Positions 25,955 through 32,953 are shown, numbered from the stretch's first letter. The stretch: 34,597 nucleotides of DNA from an uncultured Chloroflexota bacterium (GCA_900696595.1 CAADGT010000042.1:1-34597), one strand, 5' to 3'. Notes: generated from the letters alone by a model not told the origin. Numbers and translations are program-made.

Positions 25955-26599
25955 TCACCCATCCAGTTTGATTAGTTTCATCTTCATCGCCGCGAGGACG
26001 GCTTGCGCGCGGTTGGGCTGACGCAGTTTTTCGAGGATGTTCTTGGCGTGCGTGCGGACGGTCTCCTCGCCCACGCCAAGATGCGCGGCGATCTGTTTGT
26101 AGGTGTTGGGCGTCGCCATCCATTCCAACACTTCCAACTCTCGGTGGGTCAACGACGCGGCGGGCGTGGGCTGGGGTTTCATGCGTTCCAACACTTTTTT
26201 CATTACATCGGGATGCAGGAAGGTCTCGCCGTGAATCACGGCATGGATTCCGCGCATCAGCTCTGACGGTTCGATGTTCTTCAAAGCATACCCTTCGACG
26301 CCCGCCGCAAGCAGGTCGTAGACGCGGTCGTCCACTTCGGTGCCGGTCAGCATCATGATCTTGATTCCGGGATTCGACTTCCGTAAAGCCAGCGCCATCT
26401 CCTGCCCATCCATCTCCGGCATGATCAAATCCACAAGGGCGATATCCGGCTGGAGTTTTTTTGCCGCTTCCAAGCCGAGTCGTCCATTTTCCGCTTCGCC
26501 GACGACCTCGAAGCCTGGTTCCAGACGAAGGACCATTGCCAACCCTTTGCGGACCACGGCATGATCGTCCACGATAAGGATGCGGATGGGGTCAGGCAT
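25955..26599 (-). CDS. NarL/FixJ-family response regulator
   Basis: A 214-aa DNA-binding response regulator. The receiver domain is intact: DD at 11-12, phosphoacceptor D57 (ALVDLIMPEMDG), T85 region (MLTGT), and K107 area (YALKNIEP). The C-terminal LuxR-type helix-turn-helix is LTHRELEVLEWMATP then IAAHLGVGEETVRTHAKNIL. The ATG at 26599 overlaps the kinase stop by 8 bases. Another in-frame ATG at 26611 would add four residues. The pair with the upstream NarL-type kinase is clear. Its targets may include the divergent sulfur cluster that starts at 28412, but that is inference from position. Confidence 0.93.
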   Translation of the reverse strand: MPDPIRILIVDDHAVVRKGLAMVLRLEPGFEVVGEAENGRLGLEAAKKLQPDIALVDLIMPEMDGQEMALALRKSNPGIKIMMLTGTEVDDRVYDLLAAGVEGYALKNIEPSELMRGIHAVIHGETFLHPDVMKKVLERMKPQPTPAASLTHRELEVLEWMATPNTYKQIAAHLGVGEETVRTHAKNILEKLRQPNRAQAVLAAMKMKLIKLDG

Positions 26600-28262
26600 G
26601 ATGTTGTCCATTGTGGATGGGCAGGGTGATCATGACGCGCGTCCCGGCGCCAGGGCGCGAAGCGAGTTCGAATTCGCCGCCCAAGGCTCGGACCCGCTCC
26701 TGCATACCGTGCAAACCGAAGTGTTCGCGGTTCTGACTGCGCGAGAGGGCGACGGCCGGGTCGAAGCCTTTGCCTTCGTCGGAGACGACCAGATAGATAT
26801 CCTCGTCCGAAACGGTCAGACACAGCCGCGCGGAGTTCGCCCCCGAATGTCGCGCCGAGTTTGCCAGCGCCTCCTGCGCCATGCGGTAAACGGTTCGCCG
26901 CATACCGGAGGAAAGCGAATTGAAATCGCCGTGATTGCTGAAAACGATGCTGAACGAACGCGGGCGGCAGCAACTGCTGACATAATTCGTAAGGTCCGCC
27001 ATGAAGAGTTCGATGGTGAGCGCCGAGGGCCACAGGTCAAAAATGGAGCGGCGGACTTCGTCGTGCGCCGAATTGGCGAGCGAGCGCAGTTCGATGAGTT
27101 CAGCGCGCACATCTTCGGCTTTTTGCGGGAGCATGGAGATGCAGGCGTCGAGCGAGTAGGTAATGCCGAAGAGGGATTGGGCGACGGTGTCGTGGATGTC
27201 GCGGGCGATGCGGTTGCGTTCGGTCTCGACGGCGAGGCGTCGGGCGCGGTCAATGCACAGGATCGTCGTCCCCAGCGCCAGGGCGGCTTGATTCGCAACC
27301 GTCATGAGAGTCGACTCACGCTCGGGCGTCAGACCAGATTCCTCGACCAGCAAAATTCCAACGGGGTGTTCCCTCAAATAAAGCGGCGTGACGAACCACC
27401 TGTTTTTGTTGAGCCAGCGGCCGAGCTGCGTATCCATGATCAGGGGCTGGTTTGCGGAAATGAACCTGTTGCGGGTCAGCAGGGATTTGATGAGTTCGCC
27501 GTTTTCAGATTTCAGGGGTATCGGGTTGGGTTTTGGAAAATCATTCTGCGGCGGATAAACCTGCCAGCCGCCCAGTTCTTCGCGGGCGGGGTCCACGAGG
27601 GCGACGACGGCTTTTGAAAAACCCAACTCAGTCGTGACCGCGCCGAGGACGCGCTCTTGAACAGAGAGTAAATCGGGCGCGGCTTGCAACAAAACCGTCA
27701 GATCGTGGATGATCTCCAGTTGACGGTGGGCCGCCGAGAGTTCGGCGGTCGTCTCATTCACAGACTTGAGCAGCGTGGATGGATAGGCAAAGAGAAGCGG
27801 CAGCAGCCAGATGCCCGCGAGTTGCGTGACGATGGACGCCGCGTCGCCCGATTCTTGAGAGGCGGGAAGGACGAAGGCGAGATACAGCAACGTATGGAGG
27901 AGGGAGGAAAACACCGCGCCGCGCGCTTGAAAGAAAAACGCGCCCGCCAGCAGGGGGCTGAGCGCGTAGAGATAATAAGGACTCTCCGCGCCGCCGCTCA
28001 ATGCGAGGAGCGCCGCGGAAACGAGGATATCCGCCCCGAGCGCGATCGGATGCGATACGACCAACCCGTTGAGGCGGCGGTTGAAGATGGAAACGAAGAT
28101 ATTGACGCCCAGGGCAAGCGCGAACGTCGCAATCGGGTGGACGATGAAGCGCGCTCCGGCATTTAAAAGAAACAACGCCGGGACGATGGACGCCCAGCGG
28201 AAAAAAACCAGAAAGATGAAGACGCGGTTTGCGCGAAAGAGTGACTCGACGCTTTTGACCAT
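26592..28262 (-). CDS. NarL-type membrane sensor histidine kinase with GAF domain
   Basis: A 556-aa sensor kinase. Residues 12-165 hold about five to six transmembrane helices, and a GAF domain covers ~180-335. The HisKA_3 dimerisation box is ERNRIARDIHDTVAQSLFGI with H357. The HATPase has a HSGAN-type N-box (EALANSARHSGAN) and a GKGFD/GLHGMQERV ATP lid. The loop SGGAESPYYLYALSPLLAGA is typical of this kind of membrane sensor. I chose the ATG at 28262 over a TTG at 28277; neither has a good ribosome-binding site. The signal is unknown. It is divergent from tusA across 149 bases. Confidence 0.9.
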   Translation of the reverse strand: MVKSVESLFRANRVFIFLVFFRWASIVPALFLLNAGARFIVHPIATFALALGVNIFVSIFNRRLNGLVVSHPIALGADILVSAALLALSGGAESPYYLYALSPLLAGAFFFQARGAVFSSLLHTLLYLAFVLPASQESGDAASIVTQLAGIWLLPLLFAYPSTLLKSVNETTAELSAAHRQLEIIHDLTVLLQAAPDLLSVQERVLGAVTTELGFSKAVVALVDPAREELGGWQVYPPQNDFPKPNPIPLKSENGELIKSLLTRNRFISANQPLIMDTQLGRWLNKNRWFVTPLYLREHPVGILLVEESGLTPERESTLMTVANQAALALGTTILCIDRARRLAVETERNRIARDIHDTVAQSLFGITYSLDACISMLPQKAEDVRAELIELRSLANSAHDEVRRSIFDLWPSALTIELFMADLTNYVSSCCRPRSFSIVFSNHGDFNSLSSGMRRTVYRMAQEALANSARHSGANSARLCLTVSDEDIYLVVSDEGKGFDPAVALSRSQNREHFGLHGMQERVRALGGEFELASRPGAGTRVMITLPIHNGQHHA

Positions 28263-28411
28263 GCGGGGTCTTGCCAATCAAAGGTTAAGGCGTAGAATCA
28301 TTATATCCGAATTGGCTTCTCCCCCGCGCGGGGGAGGAAAAATCCCATGCGCGCGGGATGGCAGGACTCGGGTCAATTCATTATCATTGGAAAATTCCAA
28401 AGGAGGCTCGA
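28263..28411. promoter_or_regulatory. Divergent control region between the sensor kinase and sulfur cluster
   Basis: On the minus strand TATAAT (28305-28300) is a perfect -10 box for the kinase gene; no standard -35 lies upstream. At that place is instead the 18-bp perfect palindrome CTCCCCCGCGCGGGGGAG (28319-28336), followed by a smaller ATCCC...GGGAT hairpin (28342-28359). On the plus side TATCAT (28382-28387) is a weak -10 candidate for tusA. TTGGAA-AA-TTCCAA (28387-28400) is a short dyad directly before the AGGAGG ribosome-binding site (28401-28406). The palindromes could be regulator sites or dispersed repeats. Confidence 0.4.
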
Positions 28412-28651
28412 ATGACGGATGTGATCAAGGAAGATCAGGTGTTGGATTGCTCCGGGATGCTCTGCCCCATGCCGGTCGTGAAAACGTCCAAGGCGATGAA
28501 AGAACTGCAAGCGGGGCAGGTCTTGAAGATGATCGCCACCGACCCCGGCGCGCCGCCGGATATGGAGGCTTGGAGCCGCCAAACCGGCAATGAACTGCTC
28601 CGTTCGACGACAGAAAACGGCAAGTTCATCTTCTATCTAAAGAAGAAGTAA
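28412..28651 (+). CDS. tusA: TusA-family sulfurtransferase
   Basis: A 79-aa TusA/SirA-like protein that carries sulfane sulfur as a persulfide and hands it to partner proteins. The signature LDCSGMLCPMPVVKTSKAM contains the conserved CPMP with C18 as the expected persulfide-bearing residue, plus C13. The start at 28412 has a strong AGGAGG six bases upstream; the longer open frame from 28358 is not needed. It heads a cluster with two DsrE proteins, a lipoyl carrier and HdrCBA. That is the context in which TusA feeds sulfur-oxidising Hdr-like complexes, rather than tRNA thiolation. Confidence 0.93.
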   Translation: MTDVIKEDQVLDCSGMLCPMPVVKTSKAMKELQAGQVLKMIATDPGAPPDMEAWSRQTGNELLRSTTENGKFIFYLKKK

Positions 28652-28669
28652 CGCAAGATTCATCTTGCG
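28652..28669 (+). repeat. Intercistronic hairpin between tusA and the first dsrE
   Basis: CGCAAGA (28652-28658) pairs perfectly with TCTTGCG (28663-28669) around TTCA, starting at the base after the tusA stop. No T run follows, so it is not a standard terminator. It may stabilise or process the transcript, or be one more short palindromic repeat of the kind found at 12716 and 18963. Confidence 0.5.
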
Positions 28670-28693
28670 CCATAAACAAGAAAAGAGGTTGAC

Positions 28694-29218
28694 ATGTCCA
28701 AATCCGACCCGAACGCTCCCAAGCGACTCGCCCTGATCGCAAGCAAGGGAACTCTCGACTGGGCATACCCGCCGTTCATCCTCGCGACCGCCGCCGGCGC
28801 GATGGGATGGGAGGTGGGCGTTTTTTTTACCTTCTACGGCCTCACGCTTCTAAAACCGGACCTCTCGGCTTCGGTCTCCCCATTGGGCAACCCCGCCATG
28901 CCGATGAAGATGCCCTTCGGTCCGGAGGGATTCCAAAACATCGCCTGGCCCATGCCGAACCTGCTCATGGCGAACGTCCCCGGCTTTGAGGCGCTAGCGA
29001 CCACGTTGATGAAGCAGACTTTCAAGAACAAGGGAGTCGCCTCCATTGAAGAATTGCGCGATATGGCGATCGAACTGGACGTGCGCATGATCGGCTGTCA
29101 GATGACGATGGACGTCTTCGGCTTCAAGCGCGAGGACTTCATCAAGGAATGTGAGATCGGCGGCGCGGCGACCTTCCTCGAATACGCGGCAGACGCGGAC
29201 GTGCAGTTGTTTGTATAG
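28694..29218 (+). CDS. DsrE/DsrF-like family protein (DsrE2-type)
   Basis: A 174-aa protein of the DsrE fold, predicted to take or pass sulfane sulfur with TusA. The hydrophobic strand-helix block PPFILATAAGAMGWEVGVFF (residues 26-45) and the active-site strand MIGCQMTMDVFGF (132-144, C135) match the DsrE2/peroxiredoxin-like subgroup; C153 is a second cysteine near the end. Long DsrE2 proteins often carry a TusA-like domain; here TusA is separate and encoded just upstream. AGAGG precedes the ATG. Its C-terminal GGAATFLEYAADADVQLF resembles the end of the next DsrE protein, so the two may be ancient paralogues. Confidence 0.85.
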   Translation: MSKSDPNAPKRLALIASKGTLDWAYPPFILATAAGAMGWEVGVFFTFYGLTLLKPDLSASVSPLGNPAMPMKMPFGPEGFQNIAWPMPNLLMANVPGFEALATTLMKQTFKNKGVASIEELRDMAIELDVRMIGCQMTMDVFGFKREDFIKECEIGGAATFLEYAADADVQLFV

Positions 29219-29272
29219 AAGTCGTAAGTCACGCTTGAAGCGCGACCTACTAATCAAAGGAGAAAGAGCGGC
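29219..29272 (+). repeat. Near-palindrome in the gap between the two dsrE genes
   Basis: GTCACGCTT (29228-29236) and AAGCGCGAC (29238-29246) are complementary at 8 of 9 positions around one base. The remainder of the gap holds AAAGGAGA, a good ribosome-binding site for the next gene. The palindrome is another instance of the short-hairpin repeats in this window. Confidence 0.5.
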
Positions 29273-29674
29273 ATGAGCGTGTGGAAGACGAACGACCCCG
29301 ACGTGAAAAAGATTTTGTACGTGCAAACGCATGGAGAGAAAGACCCCGAAAGAACGGCGACCCCCTTCTTTTTGGCGACGGCTGGCGCGGCGATGGACAA
29401 CGAGGTTTGCATTTACTTCACCATGAACGGTCCGCAATGCGTGGCAAAAGGCAACGGCGAAAAGATCATCATTCCGCGCAAGGGCGGCGGCGGCAAGGAA
29501 TTGAAGTTCTTCATCGAACAGGCGGCGGAGATCGGCGTGCGCTTTCTCGTCTGTCAGCCCTCGCTCGACCTGCACGGCTACACCATGGACGACATGATCG
29601 AAGGGGTGGAAATGATCGGCGGCGCGGCGTTCAACGACATGGCGTGCGATGCGGATGCTGTTATAGGATTTTAG
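29273..29674 (+). CDS. DsrE-family sulfur-transfer protein
   Basis: A 133-aa small DsrE-fold protein. KKILYVQTHG (12-21), a helix rich in Ala (FFLATAGAAMDNEVCIYFTM), and the active-site strand VRFLVCQPSLDLHGYT with C94 match DsrE-family proteins; C46, C56 and C125 are further cysteines. It probably works as a persulfide carrier beside TusA. A strong ribosome-binding site (AAAGGAGA) precedes the ATG. The stop codon TAG is also the first triplet of a heptanucleotide tandem array, so the array grew directly at the end of the gene. Confidence 0.87.
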   Translation: MSVWKTNDPDVKKILYVQTHGEKDPERTATPFFLATAGAAMDNEVCIYFTMNGPQCVAKGNGEKIIIPRKGGGGKELKFFIEQAAEIGVRFLVCQPSLDLHGYTMDDMIEGVEMIGGAAFNDMACDADAVIGF

Positions 29675-29758
29675 AGAGTAGAGAGTAGAGAATAGAGAGT
29701 AGAGAATAGAGAATAGAGAGTAGAGAATAGAGAATAGAGAGTAGAGAGTAGAGAGTAG
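29672..29758. repeat. Heptanucleotide tandem repeat, twelve copies of TAGAGAR
   Basis: Twelve uninterrupted copies of TAGAGAG or TAGAGAA run from the dsrE stop codon (29672) to 29755, then TAG. With a 7-base unit, TAG appears in all three plus-strand frames every 21 bases, so no reading can pass through. The array then runs into TAATTGG-type repeat. Copy number may vary between strains. Confidence 0.95.
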
Positions 29759-29780
29759 TAATTGGTGATTGGTAATTGGG
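29758..29780. repeat. TAATTGG repeat upstream of the lipoyl protein gene
   Basis: TAATTGGTGATTGGTAATTG forms three imperfect units of the TAATTGG repeat family, ending 6 bases before the lipoyl-protein ATG. There is no visible Shine-Dalgarno, so the repeat occupies the place where one would be. Confidence 0.8.
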
Positions 29781-29786
29781 CTTGTG

Positions 29787-30263
29787 ATGTCAAACATTGC
29801 CACTGTCCGCAGTTGTGTGTTGCCGCTGGGATTGTTCTATAAGATCGAAGAACATCTCTGGCTGAGACCTGAAACGGATGGGAGCGTGACGCTCGGGTTT
29901 TCAGATGTCGCCCAGACCACCGCAGGGAGAATCCTTGTTGTGAGTTTTCGCCCTGTCGGGGCGCGTTACAAGCAGGGCAAGACGATCGCCATCGTCGAAA
30001 GCGCCAAATGGCTGGGTCCGTTGCGGGCGCCGATGGATGGGACGCTGGTCGCGGGGAACGAATCGCTGCTGGAGGACGCGGGGCTGGTCAACCGCAGTCC
30101 ATATCGCAAGGGCTGGGTTGTCCGCTTTCAGCCCGACGCGCTCGATTTGAAGGATTTCGTCACAGGCGCGGACGCGGCGCAGGCGTATGAAGGTTTCATG
30201 GAAGACAGGAACCTGGACGATTGCATCCACTGCGAAGGATATGAGTTCCCCGATGAGGACTGA
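29787..30263 (+). CDS. GcvH-like lipoyl-carrier protein (LbpA type)
   Basis: A 158-aa lipoyl-domain protein. In sulfur-oxidising bacteria such LbpA proteins carry a lipoamide arm that works with the sHdr complex. Residues 25-118 follow the GcvH fold: LWLRPETDGSVTLGFSDVAQ, then the modification hairpin VESAKWLGPLRAPMDG, with K74 the expected lipoylated lysine, then LVNRSPYRKGWVVRFQP. Residues 1-24 form an N-terminal extension (SNIATVRSCVLP, C10), and the C-terminal tail has DDCIHCEGYE with a CxxC pair (C146, C149). No glycine-cleavage genes are nearby, which argues against ordinary GcvH. The ATG at 29787 is favoured; the frame begins at 29769 inside repeat DNA. Confidence 0.9.
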   Translation: MSNIATVRSCVLPLGLFYKIEEHLWLRPETDGSVTLGFSDVAQTTAGRILVVSFRPVGARYKQGKTIAIVESAKWLGPLRAPMDGTLVAGNESLLEDAGLVNRSPYRKGWVVRFQPDALDLKDFVTGADAAQAYEGFMEDRNLDDCIHCEGYEFPDED

Positions 30264-30287
30264 GAGTGTGTTTCTCAACTCCTTTTT

Positions 30288-30371
30288 GTACACGGATTTG
30301 ACGGATTGCACGGACAAACACGGATTTTTTTTTAATGGTTCTATCCGTGAGAATCCGCGTAATCCGTGTAC
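30288..30371. repeat. ATCCGTG inverted repeat after the lipoyl protein gene
   Basis: GTACACGGATT (30288-30298) and AATCCGTGTAC (30361-30371) are perfect 11-bp arms. Inside are further CACGGATT and AATCCGCG copies plus a nine-T run (30326-30333 region). The design resembles the ACGGATT/AATCCGTG repeats that recur between genes in many genomes. The gap 30264-30427 otherwise holds no gene. Confidence 0.7.
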
Positions 30372-30427
30372 TTAAGAAATAGTCTCTGGCGCTAGAGAGC
30401 GTCTCTTACACATGCGCACGAAAAACC

Positions 30428-30700
30428 ATGATTGAAATCCGTGTCTTCACCCACCCTACCTGCGCCACCTGCCCGAACGCGATTCAGATGGTTCAGCGAT
30501 TGGCAGAGCAGGATTCGCAGGTGCAGATGAGATTGGTCAGTTTGGCGACGGCGAACGGGCGCGAGATCGCCAAAGCTGCGAATGTGCTGTCTGTGCCGAC
30601 GATATTCGTCAACGAGACGCGCTTTGTCGGCGTCCCGAAATGGGATGATTTGCTTCAAGCGGTGGCGCGAGAAAAGTCGTCAACGGACGATAACGGATGA
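30428..30700 (+). CDS. Small thioredoxin-fold protein with CATC motif
   Basis: A 90-aa glutaredoxin/thioredoxin-like protein. The redox pair is PTCATCPNA (C12, C15) at the start of helix 1, and the cis-proline loop is SVPTIFVN. The start ATG at 30428 has no clear ribosome-binding site. It is placed between the lipoyl carrier and HdrC. A natural guess is a disulfide reductant for the lipoyl arm, the CxxC tail of the lipoyl protein, or DsrE/TusA persulfides; the substrate is not known. Such a gene is not part of the minimal sHdr layout as I know it. Confidence 0.82.
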   Translation: MIEIRVFTHPTCATCPNAIQMVQRLAEQDSQVQMRLVSLATANGREIAKAANVLSVPTIFVNETRFVGVPKWDDLLQAVAREKSSTDDNG

Positions 30701-30710
30701 ATGGATTAGG

Positions 30711-30800
30711 AGATTGGTAATTAGTAATTGGTAATTGGTAATTGGTAATTGGTAATTGAATTCGCATTTTAAAATCTCCAATTACCAAATACCAGTTACT
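30711..30800. repeat. TAATTGG tandem units with inverted arm upstream of hdrC
   Basis: Six GGTAATT-type units run 30715-30758, then after an AT-rich loop the complementary CCAATTACC units lie at 30778-30797. Together they can fold into a long AT-rich hairpin. The hdrC ribosome-binding site TAGGAGG follows at 30803-30810. Confidence 0.85.
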
Positions 30801-30813
30801 TTTTAGGAGGCAC

Positions 30814-31521
30814 ATGCCCACCACACAAGAAAATTGGAACCCTGGCAAGAAACAAGATCGTCACCCCGAAGCGACGTACGACGAGAAGGAAAAACTCTTT
30901 CTCGAAGTAAAAAATGATCCGCGCTATAAAGACTTCCTGTATGGATGTTACGAGTGCGGCATTTGCGTTTCGTCCTGCCCTTCGGCGCGTTTCTACGATT
31001 ACTCTCCGCGCGTGATCGCGCAGGCGATGGCGCGCGAGGACGTGGAGCGCGTGTACGACATCATTGCGGAAGATATTTGGAACTGCGCGCAGTGCTTCTC
31101 GTGCGTGCGTTGTCCGCGCCAGAACAACCCTGGCGGACTTGTGACCCTGTTGCGCGAAGTGGCGGTCAAGAATGGACTGCAAGAAACCAAAGACGTTCTG
31201 CAAGGTTACAGCCGCGTGATCTACAAGGTCATGCTCAAGGGCAACCAGGTCTCGCCCGATATGCTCCAGCCCGACTTCTTCCCCGATTGGGGTCCATGGG
31301 TGGGGGAATTTTCCAAGAACATGCCTGTGTGGAGAAAAGCCATCCCCGTGGACACCCTGCGCGGCGTGACCGATGCGGCGTGGAAAACGAACCGCAAGAC
31401 GCTGTTGGAGTTGTACACAATTTGGTTCGAGACGGGCAACATGGACATCATCAAGGAAATTGACGAAGGTTTGTACGATTTATTGGCGGATGTGATGCAG
31501 GAGGAACTCGAGGAGGGGTAA
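30814..31521 (+). CDS. hdrC: HdrC-like iron-sulfur subunit
   Basis: A 235-aa protein with two ferredoxin-like cluster motifs. The first is CYECGICVSSCP (C45, C48, C51, C55; the usual CX2CX2CX3CP). The second is CAQCFSCVRCPR (C91, C94, C97, C100), where the last spacing is two instead of three residues. HdrC proteins pass electrons between HdrA and HdrB. The C-terminal ~110 residues (for example DFFPDWGPWVGEFSKNMPVW) have no cysteine. The gene has a strong AGGAGG site and precedes hdrB. With the short HdrA and TusA/DsrE/lipoyl neighbours it fits the sHdrC1 subunit. Its electron partner is unknown. Confidence 0.9.
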   Translation: MPTTQENWNPGKKQDRHPEATYDEKEKLFLEVKNDPRYKDFLYGCYECGICVSSCPSARFYDYSPRVIAQAMAREDVERVYDIIAEDIWNCAQCFSCVRCPRQNNPGGLVTLLREVAVKNGLQETKDVLQGYSRVIYKVMLKGNQVSPDMLQPDFFPDWGPWVGEFSKNMPVWRKAIPVDTLRGVTDAAWKTNRKTLLELYTIWFETGNMDIIKEIDEGLYDLLADVMQEELEEG

Positions 31522-31622
31522 TTGGAGATTGGTAATTGGTAATTGCGGTTTATCGGTTTGCCCATTGCGTTGTCGGCGTTCTCTTACGCCGACGGCGGAC
31601 GGCGCCAGGGGCGAACGTCCGC
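31518..31622. repeat. TAATTGG units and double hairpin between hdrC and hdrB
   Basis: Directly at the hdrC stop lie TAATTGG units (31518-31546). Then GTCGGCGT (31572-31579) pairs with ACGCCGAC (31586-31593), and GCGGAC (31595-31600) pairs with GTCCGC (31617-31622). The hairpins sit side by side before the hdrB ribosome-binding site; neither is followed by a T run. The remainder to 31647 holds nothing else. Confidence 0.7.
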
Positions 31623-31647
31623 TACGCAGAAAATGACTGGAGAATCC

Positions 31648-32856
31648 ATGACAACAACCGTTGAAGAAATTTTGGAGCGAAAATCCCGCGCTGTAACGCC
31701 CAATGCAGAAACCGCGCCGACACACGACATCCGCGAGGCGTTGTTTGAACTCGAAGCCAGGGGGGAAATTATCGTCCAGCGCGTGCCTGAGAACTATGTG
31801 GAAGCGACGACAAAGTTCGGGCGCACCAAGAAGATTCCCGTGGAGCATACCTGGCACCATAAATCCTGCGGTCAGTGCGGACACATCCCTGGCTACACAT
31901 CGTCCATTTTTTGGCTGCACCGCCAATTCAATCTGGATTACATTGACCCCACCGACCAGACCTCCTGCACGGGTTGGAACTATTACGCTTCGGCGACCTC
32001 CAACGCCGCCGCGCAAGCCGCGGTGATGAGCCGCAACTTCGCCGCCGCGTATGAGACGGGTTACTTCCCGCTCATCCATTGCGGCACGTCCTACGGGCAT
32101 TACAAGGAAATCCGCGAGCAGTTGGTTCATCATAAAGAATTGCGCGACGAAGTGCGCCGCATATTGGATAAACTCGGCAAGCCGTTGGTCATCCCCGAAG
32201 AGATCGTCCACTACAGCGAATGGGTGCATGTGATGCGCGATAAGTTCGCGGAAAAACAAACTGTGGACATGGGCATGATCCGCGCCACGGTTCACCCCGC
32301 CTGTCATTACTACAAGATCGTCGCCGAAGACGCGATCTATGACCCCGATATTTATGGCGGTCAGCGCACGGCGACCGTGACCGCCACGCTCGAAGCGCTC
32401 GGCATTGACGTGGCGGACTACTCGACCTGGTTCGATTGCTGCGGCTTCGGCTTCCGTCATGTGCTGGTTCAACGCGACTTCACCCGCTCCTTCTCCACTC
32501 TCCGAAAAATCGAAGTGATGAAAAACGAAGTCAACCCCGACTTGACGGTAACGCACGATACTGGCTGTGTGACCACGCTCGATAAAAGCCAATTCTCCGC
32601 GAAGGCGCATGACCGTAAAGTAGGCATTCCCGTCCTCTCCGACGCGCAGGTGGCCGCGCTGGCGATGGGAGCGCATCCCTTCCGCGTGGTTCAGTTCCAC
32701 TGGCATTCGACGGATTGGCGTCCGTTCCTGGATAAACTCGGGATCAACTGGCGGAAATACTGGGACGAATTCCAGAACGACCTTGAGCTCATCCGCGCCG
32801 GGCAGAAGTCTGGCATTACCTGGGAAGACGCAGATAAGCCCGCGGTGTATGGATAA
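31648..32856 (+). CDS. hdrB: HdrB-like CCG-domain subunit
   Basis: A 402-aa protein of the HdrB/CCG family, the subunit that would hold the catalytic clusters. The C-terminal half shows C219 (HPACHYY), C264-C265 (FDCCGFGF) and C307 (DTGCVTT), but the last Cys of the classic CxxC is missing. The N-terminal half has C74, C77 (CGQCG), C107 (SCTGW, single where CC is usual) and C145 (HCGTSYG). The ~70-residue N-terminal extension (MTTTVEEILERKS) has no cysteines. The ATG at 31648 has GGAG seven bases upstream. The open frame extends up to 31543 into repeat DNA. It fits sHdrB1-like proteins, though somewhat longer than classical HdrB. Confidence 0.88.
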   Translation: MTTTVEEILERKSRAVTPNAETAPTHDIREALFELEARGEIIVQRVPENYVEATTKFGRTKKIPVEHTWHHKSCGQCGHIPGYTSSIFWLHRQFNLDYIDPTDQTSCTGWNYYASATSNAAAQAAVMSRNFAAAYETGYFPLIHCGTSYGHYKEIREQLVHHKELRDEVRRILDKLGKPLVIPEEIVHYSEWVHVMRDKFAEKQTVDMGMIRATVHPACHYYKIVAEDAIYDPDIYGGQRTATVTATLEALGIDVADYSTWFDCCGFGFRHVLVQRDFTRSFSTLRKIEVMKNEVNPDLTVTHDTGCVTTLDKSQFSAKAHDRKVGIPVLSDAQVAALAMGAHPFRVVQFHWHSTDWRPFLDKLGINWRKYWDEFQNDLELIRAGQKSGITWEDADKPAVYG

Positions 32857-32863
32857 AAAATAA

Positions 32864-32936
32864 ATGGTAATTGGTAACTGGTAATTAATTCTTGCTTGAA
32901 TTGAACCAATTACCAATCACTAATTACCAATTACGA
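32864..32936. repeat. TAATTGG hairpin between hdrB and hdrA
   Basis: Direct units (32865-32886) and inverted units (32905-32936) with TGGTAATTGGT (32865-32875) perfectly complementary to ACCAATTACCA (32905-32915). The stem-loop ends just before the hdrA ribosome-binding site CGGAGGAA (32941-32948). Confidence 0.85.
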
Positions 32937-32953
32937 GACTCGGAGGAACACAG

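Noticed and set aside
29787..30263. Glycine cleavage H protein
   Set aside because: No gcvT or gcvP nearby, non-standard N- and C-terminal extensions, and a sulfur-transfer context; the fold is GcvH-like but the role is probably not glycine cleavage.
31480..32916. A 478-codon open frame on the minus strand across hdrB
   Set aside because: It is the antisense of hdrB, has no recognisable domain, and its ends consist of repeat sequence translated as QLPI-type peptide. hdrB has a ribosome-binding site and clear cysteine motifs.
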